Shown: positions 9,542 to 18,642 of the stretch, in pieces
Layout of the letters: the number at the start of each line of letters is the position of its first letter
How positions within the stretch are numbered: the stretch's first letter is position 1
Source: Bog-532 sp963732345
GTDB taxonomy: Bacteria > Actinomycetota > Actinomycetes > Streptosporangiales > Streptosporangiaceae
Direction: 5' to 3'
Length of the DNA stretch: 64,000 bases
Assembly (NCBI GenBank): GCA_963732345.1
Contig: CAVSZI010000018.1
Location: 372,001-436,000 of the forward strand
The notes under the pieces: generated by a model
Told to the model about the DNA's origin: nothing
Seen by the model: only the letters and a program-made list of their open reading frames with translations
Database searches by the model: none
Position numbers and translations under genes: made by a program

Positions 9542-10464
9542 GGGCGCAGCTCCTTTCCGGTCAGTTCCAGGAAGACGTCTTCCAGCGTCCGGCTCTCGAT
9601 CCGGAGGCTGGTCGGCAGGACACCATGCTCGGCGCACCAGGCGGTCACCGAGGCGAGCAGCTGCGGGCTGATCCCGTCCGGCACCTCGATGACGTAATGC
9701 CCGGCCGGGGATTCCTTGGCCAGGCTGCCGTCGGGCAGCGCGGACAGCAGGCCGTCGGTGTCCAGGCCGGCCTCGGCCCGGAACCGGAGCTGGCCGGCCC
9801 CGCCGCACAGCTCGGCCGGGGTGCCGCCGGCGACGAGCTGGCCGTGGTCGATGATCGCCACCTGGTCCGACAGCCGCTCGGCCTCCTCCATGAAGTGCGT
9901 GGTCAGAATCACGGTCGCGCCCGACGCGCGCATTTCCCCGATGAGATCCCAGGTCGCGTGCCGGGCCTGCGGGTCCATCCCGGCCGTCGGCTCGTCCAGG
10001 AACACCAGCTCGGGCCGGCCGATCACGGCGGCGGCCAGCGCCAGCCGCTGCTGCTGGCCGCCCGACAGCCGCTTGTAGGGCGTCCGCGCCGCGGCCGTCA
10101 GCCCGACCCGGGCGAGCAGTTCGGCGGGGTCGAGGGGGTGGGCGTGGAAGCGGGACAGCAGCCGGAGATACTCCCCGGCCGGGACGGCCGGCGGCACCCC
10201 GCCGGCCTGCAGCATGACCCCGACACGCGGGCGCAGGGCCCGGCCGTCGTGCGCCGGGTCCAGCCCGAGGACCCGCACCGTTCCGCCGTCAGCCTGGCGG
10301 TACCCCTCGCAGATCTCGACCGTGGTGGTCTTGCCCGCCCCGTTGGGACCGAGGATCGAGGTCACCTCGCCGCGCGCGGCGGTCAGCGTCAGCCCGTCCA
10401 CGGCCACCGTGTGCCGGTACCGCTTGATCAGGCTCACGACTTCGACGGCGGGAACGCTGCTCAC
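9538..10464 (-). CDS. ABC transporter ATP-binding protein (exporter)
   Basis: 308 aa ATPase that powers the adjacent ABC-2 permease. Walker A is GPNGAGKTT near residue 39, the signature is LSGGQQQRLALA, Walker B is LVFLDEPTAGMD, and the H-loop is LTTHFMEEAERL. The C-terminal ~80 residues form the extra domain typical of DrrA/CcmA-like export ATPases. The GTG start lies 7 nt after a TAGACT box at 10472-10477, so the mRNA is probably leaderless. It is the first gene of an ATPase-permease-EamA operon with 4-bp overlaps. Confidence 0.93.
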   Translation of the reverse strand: MSSVPAVEVVSLIKRYRHTVAVDGLTLTAARGEVTSILGPNGAGKTTTVEICEGYRQADGGTVRVLGLDPAHDGRALRPRVGVMLQAGGVPPAVPAGEYLRLLSRFHAHPLDPAELLARVGLTAAARTPYKRLSGGQQQRLALAAAVIGRPELVFLDEPTAGMDPQARHATWDLIGEMRASGATVILTTHFMEEAERLSDQVAIIDHGQLVAGGTPAELCGGAGQLRFRAEAGLDTDGLLSALPDGSLAKESPAGHYVIEVPDGISPQLLASVTAWCAEHGVLPTSLRIESRTLEDVFLELTGKELRP

Positions 10465-10471
10465 GCTCGCG

Positions 10472-10477
10472 AGTCTA
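10472..10477 (-). promoter_or_regulatory. -10 box of the ABC exporter operon (leaderless)
   Basis: TAGACT on the minus strand lies 7 nt before the GTG start at 10464, a spacing that puts the transcription start at or next to the start codon. No convincing -35 is seen. Confidence 0.5.
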
Positions 10478-11746
10478 TGGGCGCTTGCCTGCCGCCCGGC
10501 GGCCGGTACCAGACCGGGCCGGAATTACCGGCCACGAGCCCACCCTCACCGGCGTCGCGGTGAAGTGGTCGTGGCCGTGGGCGGCAAAGCGCTCCAGCCG
10601 GGTCGCCCCGGGCAGCTGAATCCGCGCGGCCATGAGCTGGGCCTGGTCGTCGGTGATCTCCACCCAGGTGATCTGCTGAGCCCGCAGGTAGGCGGGCGGC
10701 ATGCCAAAGCGGGTCGGGATCGCCTCCACCACCGTGGTGCACGACCCGGCATTGGCGTAGAAACCCTGGCCGGCCTCGAGCAGCTCGGGGTGGTGCGTGT
10801 GGCCGGACAGGAAGCCGCGGTAACCGTCGCCGGTCAGGTCCGCGGCCCGCTGCCGGGCCGCGCGATTCTGCCCGTAGCCCCGCTCGTCCAGGGCCAGCGC
10901 GCTGATGGCTGTCCACGCGCGCCGCGACACGATCGCGATGATCAAGGCCACGACGATCAGATCGGCGACGGCGCCGTAGCCGAGGATTTCGGCGCCGTGC
11001 ACCCAGCGGGTGGTATCCGGATAACGGGACTGGAGCTCGAAGAACTCCGATATCCGCAGGGCTAGCAGGATCGCGACCGGCAGCGCGACCAGCCACCACG
11101 CGTGCCGGACCAGCTTGCGGTAGAAGAGGCGGGACCCCACGAAGGCCGGGAAGTCGGTCGGGTCGGCCATCTCGTGCGCTCCGGTGAGCCAGTCCCGGCC
11201 CAGCCACTCGATCCGCGGCAGAACCTGCCGGACGATGTGATGGCCGAGCGGTGTGTCCAGGCTGTTCCGCTGGTCGTGGAAGCAGTTGTAGGGGTCGAGC
11301 TGGTGACCGTGTTCCACCCGCACCCGGCGGCCGCCGGGCAGTACCAGGTCGGCCGCGAGGCAGATCCGGGCCCCGGTCATCTCCCGTACCGCGTCGGCGG
11401 TCTTGACGTCCCAGGCCAGATCGCTGTCGTGGTTGCCGACCGCCCAGATGACCTGCCCACCGCGTTCGGTCACGGCGCTGAGCGCGGCGCAGAGCACCTC
11501 GTGCTCCCGCAGGATCTCCGCCGCGTTGGCCTGCGGGAAGCCGAGCAGCTCGATGACGTCGCCGGCGAGGACCACCGTGACCGGGCCCGTCTCCGCGGAC
11601 AGGCGGCCGGCCAGGACCTCGCACGAGCGCGCCGACACGTCGGTCCGCTGCGGCGGCAGGTGCAGGTCGCTGATGGCGAGCACCGCGGCGCCGGCCGGCA
11701 CGGGGACATCGAGCAGATCGGCGACGTCGGGTTTGGGGGAGGCCAT
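10475..11746 (-). CDS. metallophosphoesterase with an inserted membrane hairpin
   Basis: 423 aa calcineurin-like phosphoesterase. Metal-ligand motifs occur in order: DLH at residues 27-29, GDVIE at 62-66, GNHD at 104-107, EHGH near 145, and GHTHH in the C-terminal third. Between the fourth and last motifs two strongly hydrophobic helices (WWLVALPVAILLALRI and VADLIVVALIIAIVS) interrupt the fold, so the catalytic domain is probably held at the membrane, facing the cytoplasm. The ATG at 11746 was chosen because GGAAGG lies ~12 nt upstream; the upstream extension is low complexity. It is transcribed divergently from sufR. The substrate is unknown. Confidence 0.85.
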   Translation of the reverse strand: MASPKPDVADLLDVPVPAGAAVLAISDLHLPPQRTDVSARSCEVLAGRLSAETGPVTVVLAGDVIELLGFPQANAAEILREHEVLCAALSAVTERGGQVIWAVGNHDSDLAWDVKTADAVREMTGARICLAADLVLPGGRRVRVEHGHQLDPYNCFHDQRNSLDTPLGHHIVRQVLPRIEWLGRDWLTGAHEMADPTDFPAFVGSRLFYRKLVRHAWWLVALPVAILLALRISEFFELQSRYPDTTRWVHGAEILGYGAVADLIVVALIIAIVSRRAWTAISALALDERGYGQNRAARQRAADLTGDGYRGFLSGHTHHPELLEAGQGFYANAGSCTTVVEAIPTRFGMPPAYLRAQQITWVEITDDQAQLMAARIQLPGATRLERFAAHGHDHFTATPVRVGSWPVIPARSGTGRRAAGKRP

Positions 11747-11975
11747 GACAGGTCCATCCTTCCCTGATCGGCCGGCGGCGAAAAGGGGCCCCGCCGAGGG
11801 CACGGAGGGGCCTTGACCTCCGGTGCGAACCGGGCCCGCTTCCGCGCCGGCGCAGGACCGCACGACATATGACGTTACGGGGTGTCCGGTGGTTCACGGG
11901 ACGTGACACGGCCGGCCCCGCGATTTACGTCACATCCCCGTTCGGTAAACCTTGCCGGAACGGACTTATTTACGG

Positions 11976-11998
11976 CATACTGATGTTGTGAAAAACAT
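11976..11998 (+). promoter_or_regulatory. sufR promoter -10 with overlapping inverted repeat
   Basis: CATACT at 11976-11981 is followed by 6 nt and then the GTG at 11988, matching a leaderless start. ATGTT-GTGAAA-AACAT (11983-11998) is a 5-bp inverted repeat over the start codon and could be an autoregulatory SufR site. The arms are short, so the operator reading is tentative. Confidence 0.4.
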
Positions 11999-12899
11999 GC
12001 GGACAGTGGACACGGAGCGCGGGGCGGCGGCACACGATGCCGTGGCCAGTGGCGCCGTGCGCCCAGACCGCCCGGGCGCTGCGGGTCCAACGGGTCCCAC
12101 GAGCCCCGTGGCGGCGCCGCGGCCGGGGGTCGAGCTGTCCGCGCAGGGGCGCGCCGAGCGGAGCACCCGGGCCCGGGTCGCCCGGCTGATCCTGGAGCTG
12201 GGGCCGTCAACGGCGTCCGTCATCGGCGGGCGGCTCGGCCTGACCCCGGCGGCCATCCGCCGGCACCTGGACAACCTGCTCACCGAGGGCCTCATCGAGA
12301 CGCGGACGGCCCGGACCTACGCCAGCCGCGGGCGGGGGCGCCCCGCCCGGCTCTTCGCGATCACCGATGCCGGACGCAGTGCCTTCGAGCACACCTACGA
12401 CGACTTGGCCAGCAGCGCGCTCCGCTTCCTGGTCCAGGAGGCCGGCCCGGCCGCGGTGGAGAAGTTCGCGCGGCACCAGGTCTCCGAACTGGAGCGCCGG
12501 TATGGCGCGGTGCTGGCGGACGCGGCGCCCGCGGACCGCGTGCGCGCCCTGGCCGACGCCCTGTCCGCGGACGGGTACGCTGCCTCGGCCTACGCGGCCC
12601 CCGCCGCCGGCGAGGCCGCGCCGGCCGTCCCAGCGGGCGCTGTGGGCCCGGCGACCGCGGGCGAGCAGCTGTGCCAGCACCACTGCCCGGTGGCGCACGT
12701 GGCCGCGGAGTTCCCGCAGCTCTGCGAGGCGGAGACCGAGGCCTTCGGCCGGCTGCTGGGCCGGCCCGTGCAGCGACTGGCTACGATCGCCCACGGCGAC
12801 GGAATCTGCACCACGCACGTCACCGGCCGCTCCCTGGCTGACCGCCAGGGCATAAGCGCTCAGGCAAGCGCGGAATGCTGTGGCGGTCAGCCATGTTGA
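11988..12899 (+). CDS. sufR: SufR-type Fe-S cluster-sensing transcriptional repressor
   Basis: Predicted repressor of the downstream SUF genes. 303 aa from the GTG at 11988 (an ATG at 11997 is the alternative). The N-terminal ~60 residues are low complexity. A winged helix-turn-helix of ArsR/MarR type follows (TASVIGGRLGLTPAAIRRHLDNLLTEGLI), with the wing RGRGRPARLFAIT. The C-terminal half holds the cysteine motif CQHHCPVAHVAAEFPQLCEAE expected to bind an Fe-S cluster, and later cysteines include a terminal ECCGGQPC. It precedes sufB on the same strand. A hairpin with T-rich tail lies between them. Confidence 0.92.
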   Translation: MKNMRTVDTERGAAAHDAVASGAVRPDRPGAAGPTGPTSPVAAPRPGVELSAQGRAERSTRARVARLILELGPSTASVIGGRLGLTPAAIRRHLDNLLTEGLIETRTARTYASRGRGRPARLFAITDAGRSAFEHTYDDLASSALRFLVQEAGPAAVEKFARHQVSELERRYGAVLADAAPADRVRALADALSADGYAASAYAAPAAGEAAPAVPAGAVGPATAGEQLCQHHCPVAHVAAEFPQLCEAETEAFGRLLGRPVQRLATIAHGDGICTTHVTGRSLADRQGISAQASAECCGGQPC

Positions 12900-12913
12900 A
12901 TTGCTGCGAGCCC

Positions 12914-12936
12914 GAGCCCCGGAGGGCTCTTCATTT
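12914..12936 (+). terminator. terminator or attenuator between sufR and sufB
   Basis: GAGCCC-CGGA-GGGCTC stem-loop followed by TTCATTT, 14 nt after the sufR stop. It would separate or attenuate sufR from the sufB transcript, so sufB probably has its own promoter in the remaining ~200 bp, where I cannot pick a clear one. Confidence 0.6.
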
Positions 12937-13134
12937 GGCATCCTCCAAGCCCTGGACAGGCCAGGATTCCAGCCGTGACTTGGTCACGCTGTTGGTTCGC
13001 GGCTCACAGACTCGGGCAACCCCTAGAAGTCTCCCCGCGCTGCCACCTCATGCCCTGAGGCGGATCCGGCTTGATGCAAGCCAGACGCAGGGGAAGCTAT
13101 CACCAGCCGCTGACAAAACGAGGGACCTCTTCAT

Positions 13135-14547
13135 ATGACGACCACCACGAACGACAGGCTTGACGGCCTCGGCACGTACAAGTTCGGCTGGGCCGACTCC
13201 GACGTGGCCGGCGCGGCCGCGCGCCGTGGCCTGTCCGAGGACGTGGTTCGCGATATTTCGGGCAAGAAGAACGAGCCCGAGTGGATGCTGGACCTGCGCC
13301 TGAGGGGGCTGCGCATGTTCGGGCGCAAGCCGATGCCGGCGTGGGGCGCTGACCTTTCCGGCATCGACTTCGAGAACATCAAGTACTTCGTCCGGTCGAC
13401 CGAGAAGCAGGCGGCGAGCTGGGACGAGCTGCCCGACGACATCAAGAGCACCTACGACAGGCTCGGCATCCCCGAGGCCGAGAAGCAGCGCCTCATCGCC
13501 GGTGTCGCGGCGCAGTACGAGAGCGAAGTGGTGTACCACAAGATCCGTGAGGACCTTGAGGAGAAAGGTGTCATCTTCCTCGACACCGATACCGCGCTGC
13601 GCGAGCACCCGGAGCTGTTCCAGGAGTACTTCGGCACGGTGATCCCGCCGGGCGACAACAAGTTCGCCGCGCTGAACACGGCCGTGTGGTCCGGTGGCTC
13701 GTTCATCTACGTGCCGAAGGGCGTGCGCGTCGACATCCCGCTGCAGGCCTACTTCCGGATCAACACGGAGAACATGGGCCAGTTCGAGCGGACGCTGATC
13801 ATCGTGGACGAGGGCGCCTACGTGCACTACGTGGAAGGCTGCACCGCGCCGATCTACAAGTCCGACTCGCTGCACTCCGCGGTGGTCGAGATCATCGTGA
13901 AGAAGGACGCGCGCTGCCGCTACACCACGATCCAGAACTGGTCGAACAACGTCTACAACCTGGTCACCAAGCGCGCCATCGCTGAGCAGGGCGCGACGAT
14001 GGAGTGGATCGACGGGAACATCGGCTCCAAGGTGACGATGAAGTACCCGGCGGTCTACCTGATGGGTGAGCACGCCAAGGGCGAGACCCTGTCCGTCGCT
14101 TTCGCCGGGGAAGGCCAGCACCAGGACGCCGGGGCCAAGATGGTCCACTGCGCGCCGAACACCTCCTCGACCATCGTGTCCAAGTCCGTGGCGCGCGGCG
14201 GGGGCCGGACCTCTTACCGGGGCCTGGTCAACGTGCAGGAGGGCGCCGAGCACTCCCGGTCGACGGTCAAGTGCGACGCGCTGCTCGTGGACGCGATCAG
14301 CCGCTCGGACACCTACCCGTACGTGGACGTGCGGGAGGACGACGTGGAGATGGGCCACGAGGCCTCGGTCTCCAAGATCTCCGAGGACCAGCTGTTCTAC
14401 CTGATGAGCCGGGGGATGACCGAGGACGAGGCGATGGCCACCATCGTGCGCGGCTTCGTTGAGCCGATCGCGCGTGAGCTGCCCATGGAATACGCGCTCG
14501 AGCTGAACCGGCTGATCGTGCTCCAGATGGAGGGGGCGGTCGGCTGA
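13135..14547 (+). CDS. sufB: Fe-S cluster assembly scaffold SufB
   Basis: Core of the SufBCD scaffold on which Fe-S clusters are built in the cytosol. 470 aa, uninterrupted by the intein known in some mycobacterial SufB proteins. The family landmarks are clear: GKKNEPEWMLDLRLRGL near residue 40, FRINTENMGQFERTLIIVDEGAYVHYVEGC in the middle, MVHCAPNTSSTIVSKS, and the C-terminal ISEDQLFYLMSRGMTEDEA. The ATG is preceded by GAGGGA at ~9 nt. Its stop overlaps the sufD start (TGATG), so translation is coupled. Confidence 0.98.
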   Translation: MTTTTNDRLDGLGTYKFGWADSDVAGAAARRGLSEDVVRDISGKKNEPEWMLDLRLRGLRMFGRKPMPAWGADLSGIDFENIKYFVRSTEKQAASWDELPDDIKSTYDRLGIPEAEKQRLIAGVAAQYESEVVYHKIREDLEEKGVIFLDTDTALREHPELFQEYFGTVIPPGDNKFAALNTAVWSGGSFIYVPKGVRVDIPLQAYFRINTENMGQFERTLIIVDEGAYVHYVEGCTAPIYKSDSLHSAVVEIIVKKDARCRYTTIQNWSNNVYNLVTKRAIAEQGATMEWIDGNIGSKVTMKYPAVYLMGEHAKGETLSVAFAGEGQHQDAGAKMVHCAPNTSSTIVSKSVARGGGRTSYRGLVNVQEGAEHSRSTVKCDALLVDAISRSDTYPYVDVREDDVEMGHEASVSKISEDQLFYLMSRGMTEDEAMATIVRGFVEPIARELPMEYALELNRLIVLQMEGAVG

Positions 14548-15686
14548 TGGCGGGACTTCAGGCGGCGCTGGAAACGTCGGCGCCCGTATCAAGGCTGCAC
14601 GAGCAGCAGTCGTTCGACCCGGCGGACTTCCCGGTCCCGACCGGCCGCGAGGAGGAGTGGCGGTTCACGCCGCTGCGCCGGCTGCGCGGCCTGCACGGCG
14701 CGGACCGGCTGCCCGCGGGCACGGTGACCGTGGATACCGAGCCGGCGCCCGAGGTCAAGGCGGAGAAGGCGGAGCGCGGCGACCCGCGCGCCGGCGCGTC
14801 CTACGTGCCGTCGGACCGGGTCAGCGCCCGCGCGTTCGCCTCGTTCACCACGGCCACCGTGATCAGCGTGCCCGCCGAGGCGGTCACGTCCGCCCCGACC
14901 ATCGTCACCGTGCGCGGGCACGGCACCGAGGGCGCCTCGTTCGGGCACACGGTCGTGGACGTCGGCCCGATGGCCCGCGCCACGCTGGTCCTCGACCATC
15001 GGGGCAGCGCCACCTACGCCGACAACGTCGAACTGCTGGTGGGGGACGGCGCGGGTCTGGACGTGATCAGCCTGCAGGACTGGGCCGATGACGCCGTGCA
15101 CCTGTCGCACCACCACGCGCGGCTGGGCAAGGACGCGCGGATCTCGCACACCATCGTCTCCTTCGGCGGCGACGTGGTCCGCATCGTCCCGTCCGTCAGC
15201 TACGCGGGCCGCGGCGGCGACGCCGAGCTGAACGGGCTGTACTTCGCCGACGCGGGGCAGCACCTGGAGCACCGGCTGTTCGTCAACCACACGATGCCCG
15301 ATTGCCGTAGCCGCGTGCTGTACAAGGGGGCGCTGAAGGGCGACGGCGCACACACCGTCTGGATCGGGGACGTCCTGATCGGCGCCGAGGCGACCGGCAC
15401 CGACACCTACGAGTACAACCGGAACCTGGTGCTGACCGACGGGGCCCGCGCCGATTCCGTCCCGAACCTGGAGATCCTTACCGGCGAAGTGCGCGGTGCG
15501 GGTCACGCCAGCGCGAACGGCCGCCTGGAGGACACCCACCTGTTCTACCTGATGGCCCGCGGCATCCCCTATGAGCAGGCGCGCCGCCTGGTCATCCAGG
15601 GCTTCTTCGGCGAACTGCTGGACAAGATCCGGGTGCCGGACCTTCGGGAGCGGGTCGCGGCCGCGGTCGAAGCGGAGCTGGGTTGA
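14547..15686 (+). CDS. sufD: Fe-S cluster assembly protein SufD
   Basis: Partner of SufB in the SufBCD complex, needed for iron acquisition. 379 aa. The N-terminal REEEWRFTPLRRLRGLHGAD segment and the C-terminal GHASANGRLEDTHLFYLMARGIPYEQARRLVIQGFF are typical of the beta-helix SufD family. The ATG overlaps the sufB stop by one base, and the stop overlaps the next start (TTGA). Fourteen bases of overlap and spacing in total between sufB, sufD and the Rieske gene show tight translational coupling. Confidence 0.97.
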   Translation: MAGLQAALETSAPVSRLHEQQSFDPADFPVPTGREEEWRFTPLRRLRGLHGADRLPAGTVTVDTEPAPEVKAEKAERGDPRAGASYVPSDRVSARAFASFTTATVISVPAEAVTSAPTIVTVRGHGTEGASFGHTVVDVGPMARATLVLDHRGSATYADNVELLVGDGAGLDVISLQDWADDAVHLSHHHARLGKDARISHTIVSFGGDVVRIVPSVSYAGRGGDAELNGLYFADAGQHLEHRLFVNHTMPDCRSRVLYKGALKGDGAHTVWIGDVLIGAEATGTDTYEYNRNLVLTDGARADSVPNLEILTGEVRGAGHASANGRLEDTHLFYLMARGIPYEQARRLVIQGFFGELLDKIRVPDLRERVAAAVEAELG

Positions 15687-16060
15687 CGCAGGCCGAACCG
15701 GAAAGAGCAACGACCGGCGACGCGGGCCAGAACGCGGGCCAGAAGTTCGTGTTCGTCTGCTCGCTGAAGGATGTGCCCGAGGACGGGGCGCTCGGCGCGG
15801 ACATCGAGGGCACACCGGTGGCGATCGTCCGCACCAGCGATGGGGTCTACGCGCTGCGCGACGTGTGCTCACACGCCGAGGTCCCGCTGTCCGAGGGCGA
15901 GGTGTACGACCACACGCTGGAGTGCTGGCTGCACGGGTCCTGCTTCGACGTGCGGACCGGCGCGCCGACCGGTCCCCCGGCCACCGAGCCGGTGCCGGTC
16001 TACCCGGTGAAAACCGAGGGCGACGAGGTGTACGTCGCGCTCCCGCCAGACCACAACTGA
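15683..16060 (+). CDS. Rieske-type ferredoxin subunit of the SUF operon
   Basis: 125 aa non-haem iron oxygenase-type Rieske ferredoxin carrying a [2Fe-2S] cluster. Ligands are C62-x-H64 (CSH) and C81-x2-H84 (CWLH). The TTG start is taken because it overlaps the sufD stop (TTGA) and gives a full domain. Actinobacterial SUF operons commonly place a Rieske ferredoxin between sufD and sufC, where it may supply electrons for cluster assembly; that role is inferred from position. Confidence 0.93.
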   Translation: MTQAEPERATTGDAGQNAGQKFVFVCSLKDVPEDGALGADIEGTPVAIVRTSDGVYALRDVCSHAEVPLSEGEVYDHTLECWLHGSCFDVRTGAPTGPPATEPVPVYPVKTEGDEVYVALPPDHN

Positions 16061-16082
16061 CGTTTATCTGGAGACCTTAGAC

Positions 16083-16850
16083 ATGGCGACCCTTGAGATC
16101 CGCGACCTGCACGTCAGTGTGGAGGAGGCGGCCGGTACCCAGCGCGAGATCCTGCGCGGCGTCGACCTCGACGTCAACGCCGGGGAGACGCACGCGATCA
16201 TGGGGCCCAACGGCTCCGGCAAGTCCACTCTCGCCTACGCGATCGCCGGGCACCCGAAGTACCACGTGACCCGGGGCTCGGTGACGCTGGACGGCGAGGA
16301 CGTGCTGTCCATGAGCGTCGACCAGCGCGCCCGCGCGGGCCTTTTCCTCGCGATGCAGTACCCGGTCGAGGTCCCGGGCGTCTCGGTGTCGAACTTCCTG
16401 CGGACCGCGGTCACCGCGGTCCAGGGCGAGGCGCCGAAGCTGCGCGACTTCATGAAGAACATGCGCGCCGCGATGTCCGCCCTGTCGATCGATCCTGCTT
16501 TTGCCGAACGGAACCTGAACGAGGGTTTCTCCGGTGGGGAGAAGAAGCGGCACGAGGTCCTGCAGATGGAGCTGCTGAACCCGACCATCGCGGTGCTCGA
16601 CGAAACCGACTCCGGGCTGGACATCGACGCGCTGAAGGTCGTGTCCGAGGGCATCAACCGGTTCCGCGCCGATCCCTCCCACGGCGTCCTGCTCATCACG
16701 CACTACACCCGGATCCTGCGGTACGTGCAGCCGGACTTCGTGCACGTGTTCGTGGCCGGCCGGATCGTCCGCCAGGGCGGCCCGGAGCTGGCCGAAGAGC
16801 TCGAGCGCGACGGCTACGAGAAGTTCATCACCGCGGAGGCGGCGGCATGA
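16083..16850 (+). CDS. sufC: Fe-S cluster assembly ATPase SufC
   Basis: ABC-family ATPase of the SufBCD complex. 255 aa with Walker A GPNGSGKST near residue 40, signature FSGGEKKRHEVLQM, Walker B VLDETDSGLDIDAL and an H-loop ITHYTRIL, all in the SufC style. The ATG lies 22 bp after the Rieske gene. Its stop overlaps the sufS ATG by 4 bp (ATGA). Confidence 0.98.
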   Translation: MATLEIRDLHVSVEEAAGTQREILRGVDLDVNAGETHAIMGPNGSGKSTLAYAIAGHPKYHVTRGSVTLDGEDVLSMSVDQRARAGLFLAMQYPVEVPGVSVSNFLRTAVTAVQGEAPKLRDFMKNMRAAMSALSIDPAFAERNLNEGFSGGEKKRHEVLQMELLNPTIAVLDETDSGLDIDALKVVSEGINRFRADPSHGVLLITHYTRILRYVQPDFVHVFVAGRIVRQGGPELAEELERDGYEKFITAEAAA

Positions 16851-18121
16851 CCCTGGACGTCGGGCGCATCCGTAAGGACTTCCCGATCCTGGATCGGCAG
16901 GTGCGCGGCGGCCGTCCGCTGATCTACCTGGACAGCGCGAACACCTCGCAGAAACCTCGGCAGGTGATCGACGCGATCAGCGGCTTCTACGAGCGGCACA
17001 ACGCCAACATCCACCGCGCCACTCACGAGCTCAGCGAGGAGGCGACTGCGGCCTACGAGGGGGCCCGGATCAAGGTGGCCGGCTTCGTCGGCGCCCGGGA
17101 CGAGTCGGAGATCATCTTCACCAAGAACGTCTCCGAGGCGATCAACCTGGTGGCTTACTCGATGGGCAACGCGTCGGCGGGCGCACCCGGCCCGGCGTCC
17201 CCGGACCGCTTCCGGCTGGGCCCTGGCGACGAGATCGTCGTCACCGAGATGGAACACCATTCCGATCTCGTTCCGTGGCAGCTGCTCTGCCAGCGCACCG
17301 GGGCCACCCTGCGCTGGTTCAGCGTGACGCCGGAGGGACGGCTCGACCTGACCAACCTCGACGAGCTGGTCAGCGAGCGCACCAAGCTGGTGGCGCTGGT
17401 GCATCAGTCGAACGTGCTCGGCACCATCAACCCGGTCCGCCTGATCGCCGACCGCGCGCACGCCGTGGGGGCGCTGGTGCTGGCCGACGCCGCCCAGTCG
17501 GTCCCGCACATGCCGGTGGACGTGCAGGACCTCGGGGCCGACTTCGTCGGCTTCACCGGCCACAAGATGTGCGGCCCGACCGGCATCGGGGTGCTGTGGG
17601 CGCGCCGGGAACTGCTGGAGGAGATGCCGCCGTTCCTCGGTGGCGGCGAGATGATCGAGACCGTCTGGATGGATCACTCGACGTTCGCCGCACCGCCGCA
17701 CAAATTCGAGGCGGGCACGATGCCCATCGCCGAGGCGGCCGGCCTGAGCGCGGCGATTGACTACCTGAACGAGGCGGGCCGGGAGTCCATCCACGCGCAC
17801 GAGCAGGCCCTGCTCACAGACGCGCTCGCCCAGCTGGCCGGGATCGACGGGCTGCGCATCCTGGGGCCGGCCGAACCGGAAGACCGCGGCACCGCGATCT
17901 CCTTCGAGGTGGACGGCGTGCACCCGCACGACGTGAGCCAGGTGCTGGACGAGCTGGGCATCGCCGTGCGCGCGGGGCACCACTGCGCATGGCCGCTGCA
18001 CCGGGCGCTCGGTGTACAGGCCAGCAGCCGCGCGTCGTTCTACCTGTACAACACGCACGAGGAAGTGGCTGCGCTGGCCGACGGTATCCGCCAGGCGCAG
18101 AAGTTCTTCGGCGTGAGCTAG
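16847..18121 (+). CDS. sufS: cysteine desulfurase SufS
   Basis: PLP enzyme that removes sulfur from cysteine and forms a persulfide for cluster assembly. 424 aa, group II (SufS/CsdA) type. The PLP lysine is in FTGHKMCGPTGIGVLW, and the persulfide cysteine is in AVRAGHHCAWPLH near the C terminus. ATGA overlap with sufC. SufU, the zinc-dependent sulfur acceptor, follows 53 bp downstream. Confidence 0.98.
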   Translation: MTLDVGRIRKDFPILDRQVRGGRPLIYLDSANTSQKPRQVIDAISGFYERHNANIHRATHELSEEATAAYEGARIKVAGFVGARDESEIIFTKNVSEAINLVAYSMGNASAGAPGPASPDRFRLGPGDEIVVTEMEHHSDLVPWQLLCQRTGATLRWFSVTPEGRLDLTNLDELVSERTKLVALVHQSNVLGTINPVRLIADRAHAVGALVLADAAQSVPHMPVDVQDLGADFVGFTGHKMCGPTGIGVLWARRELLEEMPPFLGGGEMIETVWMDHSTFAAPPHKFEAGTMPIAEAAGLSAAIDYLNEAGRESIHAHEQALLTDALAQLAGIDGLRILGPAEPEDRGTAISFEVDGVHPHDVSQVLDELGIAVRAGHHCAWPLHRALGVQASSRASFYLYNTHEEVAALADGIRQAQKFFGVS

Positions 18122-18174
18122 CCGCGATACGACCGAATCGGGAATAACGAACTCCAGATGTGACTAGGGCACAT

Positions 18175-18642
18175 ATGCAGATCCAGTCGCTGTACCAGGA
18201 GATCATCCTGGATCACTACCGCAACCCGCACCACAAAGGGCTGCGGGAGCCGTTCGACGCCGAGGTCCACCACGTCAACCCGACGTGCGGGGACGAGGTG
18301 ACCCTGCGGGTCACGCTCAAGGACGTCGACGGCGATCCGGTGGTGACCGACGTGTCGTACGACGCGCTCGGCTGCTCGATCAGCCAGGCCAGTGCGTCGG
18401 TGATGTCCGATCTGGTCATCGGCAAGCCGATCAGCGAGGCGATACGGATCTCGCAGGAGTTCCTCGATCTCATGCAGTCGAAGGGCACGGCCGAGCCGGA
18501 CGAGAACACGCTGGAGGACGCCGTGGCTTTCGCCGGCGTCTCCAAGTACCCGGCCCGGATCAAGTGCGCGCTGCTCGGCTGGATGGCCTGGAAAGACGCC
18601 ACCGGGCGGGCGCTGGACGAGATGACAGGACAAGGATCATGA
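18175..18642 (+). CDS. sufU: SufU zinc-dependent sulfurtransferase / scaffold
   Basis: Accepts persulfide sulfur from SufS. 155 aa from the ATG at 18175; a GTG at 18160 would add five residues. Zinc ligands C38 and D40 (NPTCGD), C67 (LGCSIS) and C131 (RIKCALLGW) are all present, together with the GVSKYPARIKC context that separates SufU from IscU. It overlaps the next gene by 4 bp (ATGA). Confidence 0.96.
   Translation: MQIQSLYQEIILDHYRNPHHKGLREPFDAEVHHVNPTCGDEVTLRVTLKDVDGDPVVTDVSYDALGCSISQASASVMSDLVIGKPISEAIRISQEFLDLMQSKGTAEPDENTLEDAVAFAGVSKYPARIKCALLGWMAWKDATGRALDEMTGQGS

Noticed and set aside
8742..9808. Longer 355-aa version of the ABC-2 permease
   Set aside because: The first ~90 residues are antiphase codons of the ATPase gene; the GTG at 9541 with GTGA overlap is the real start.
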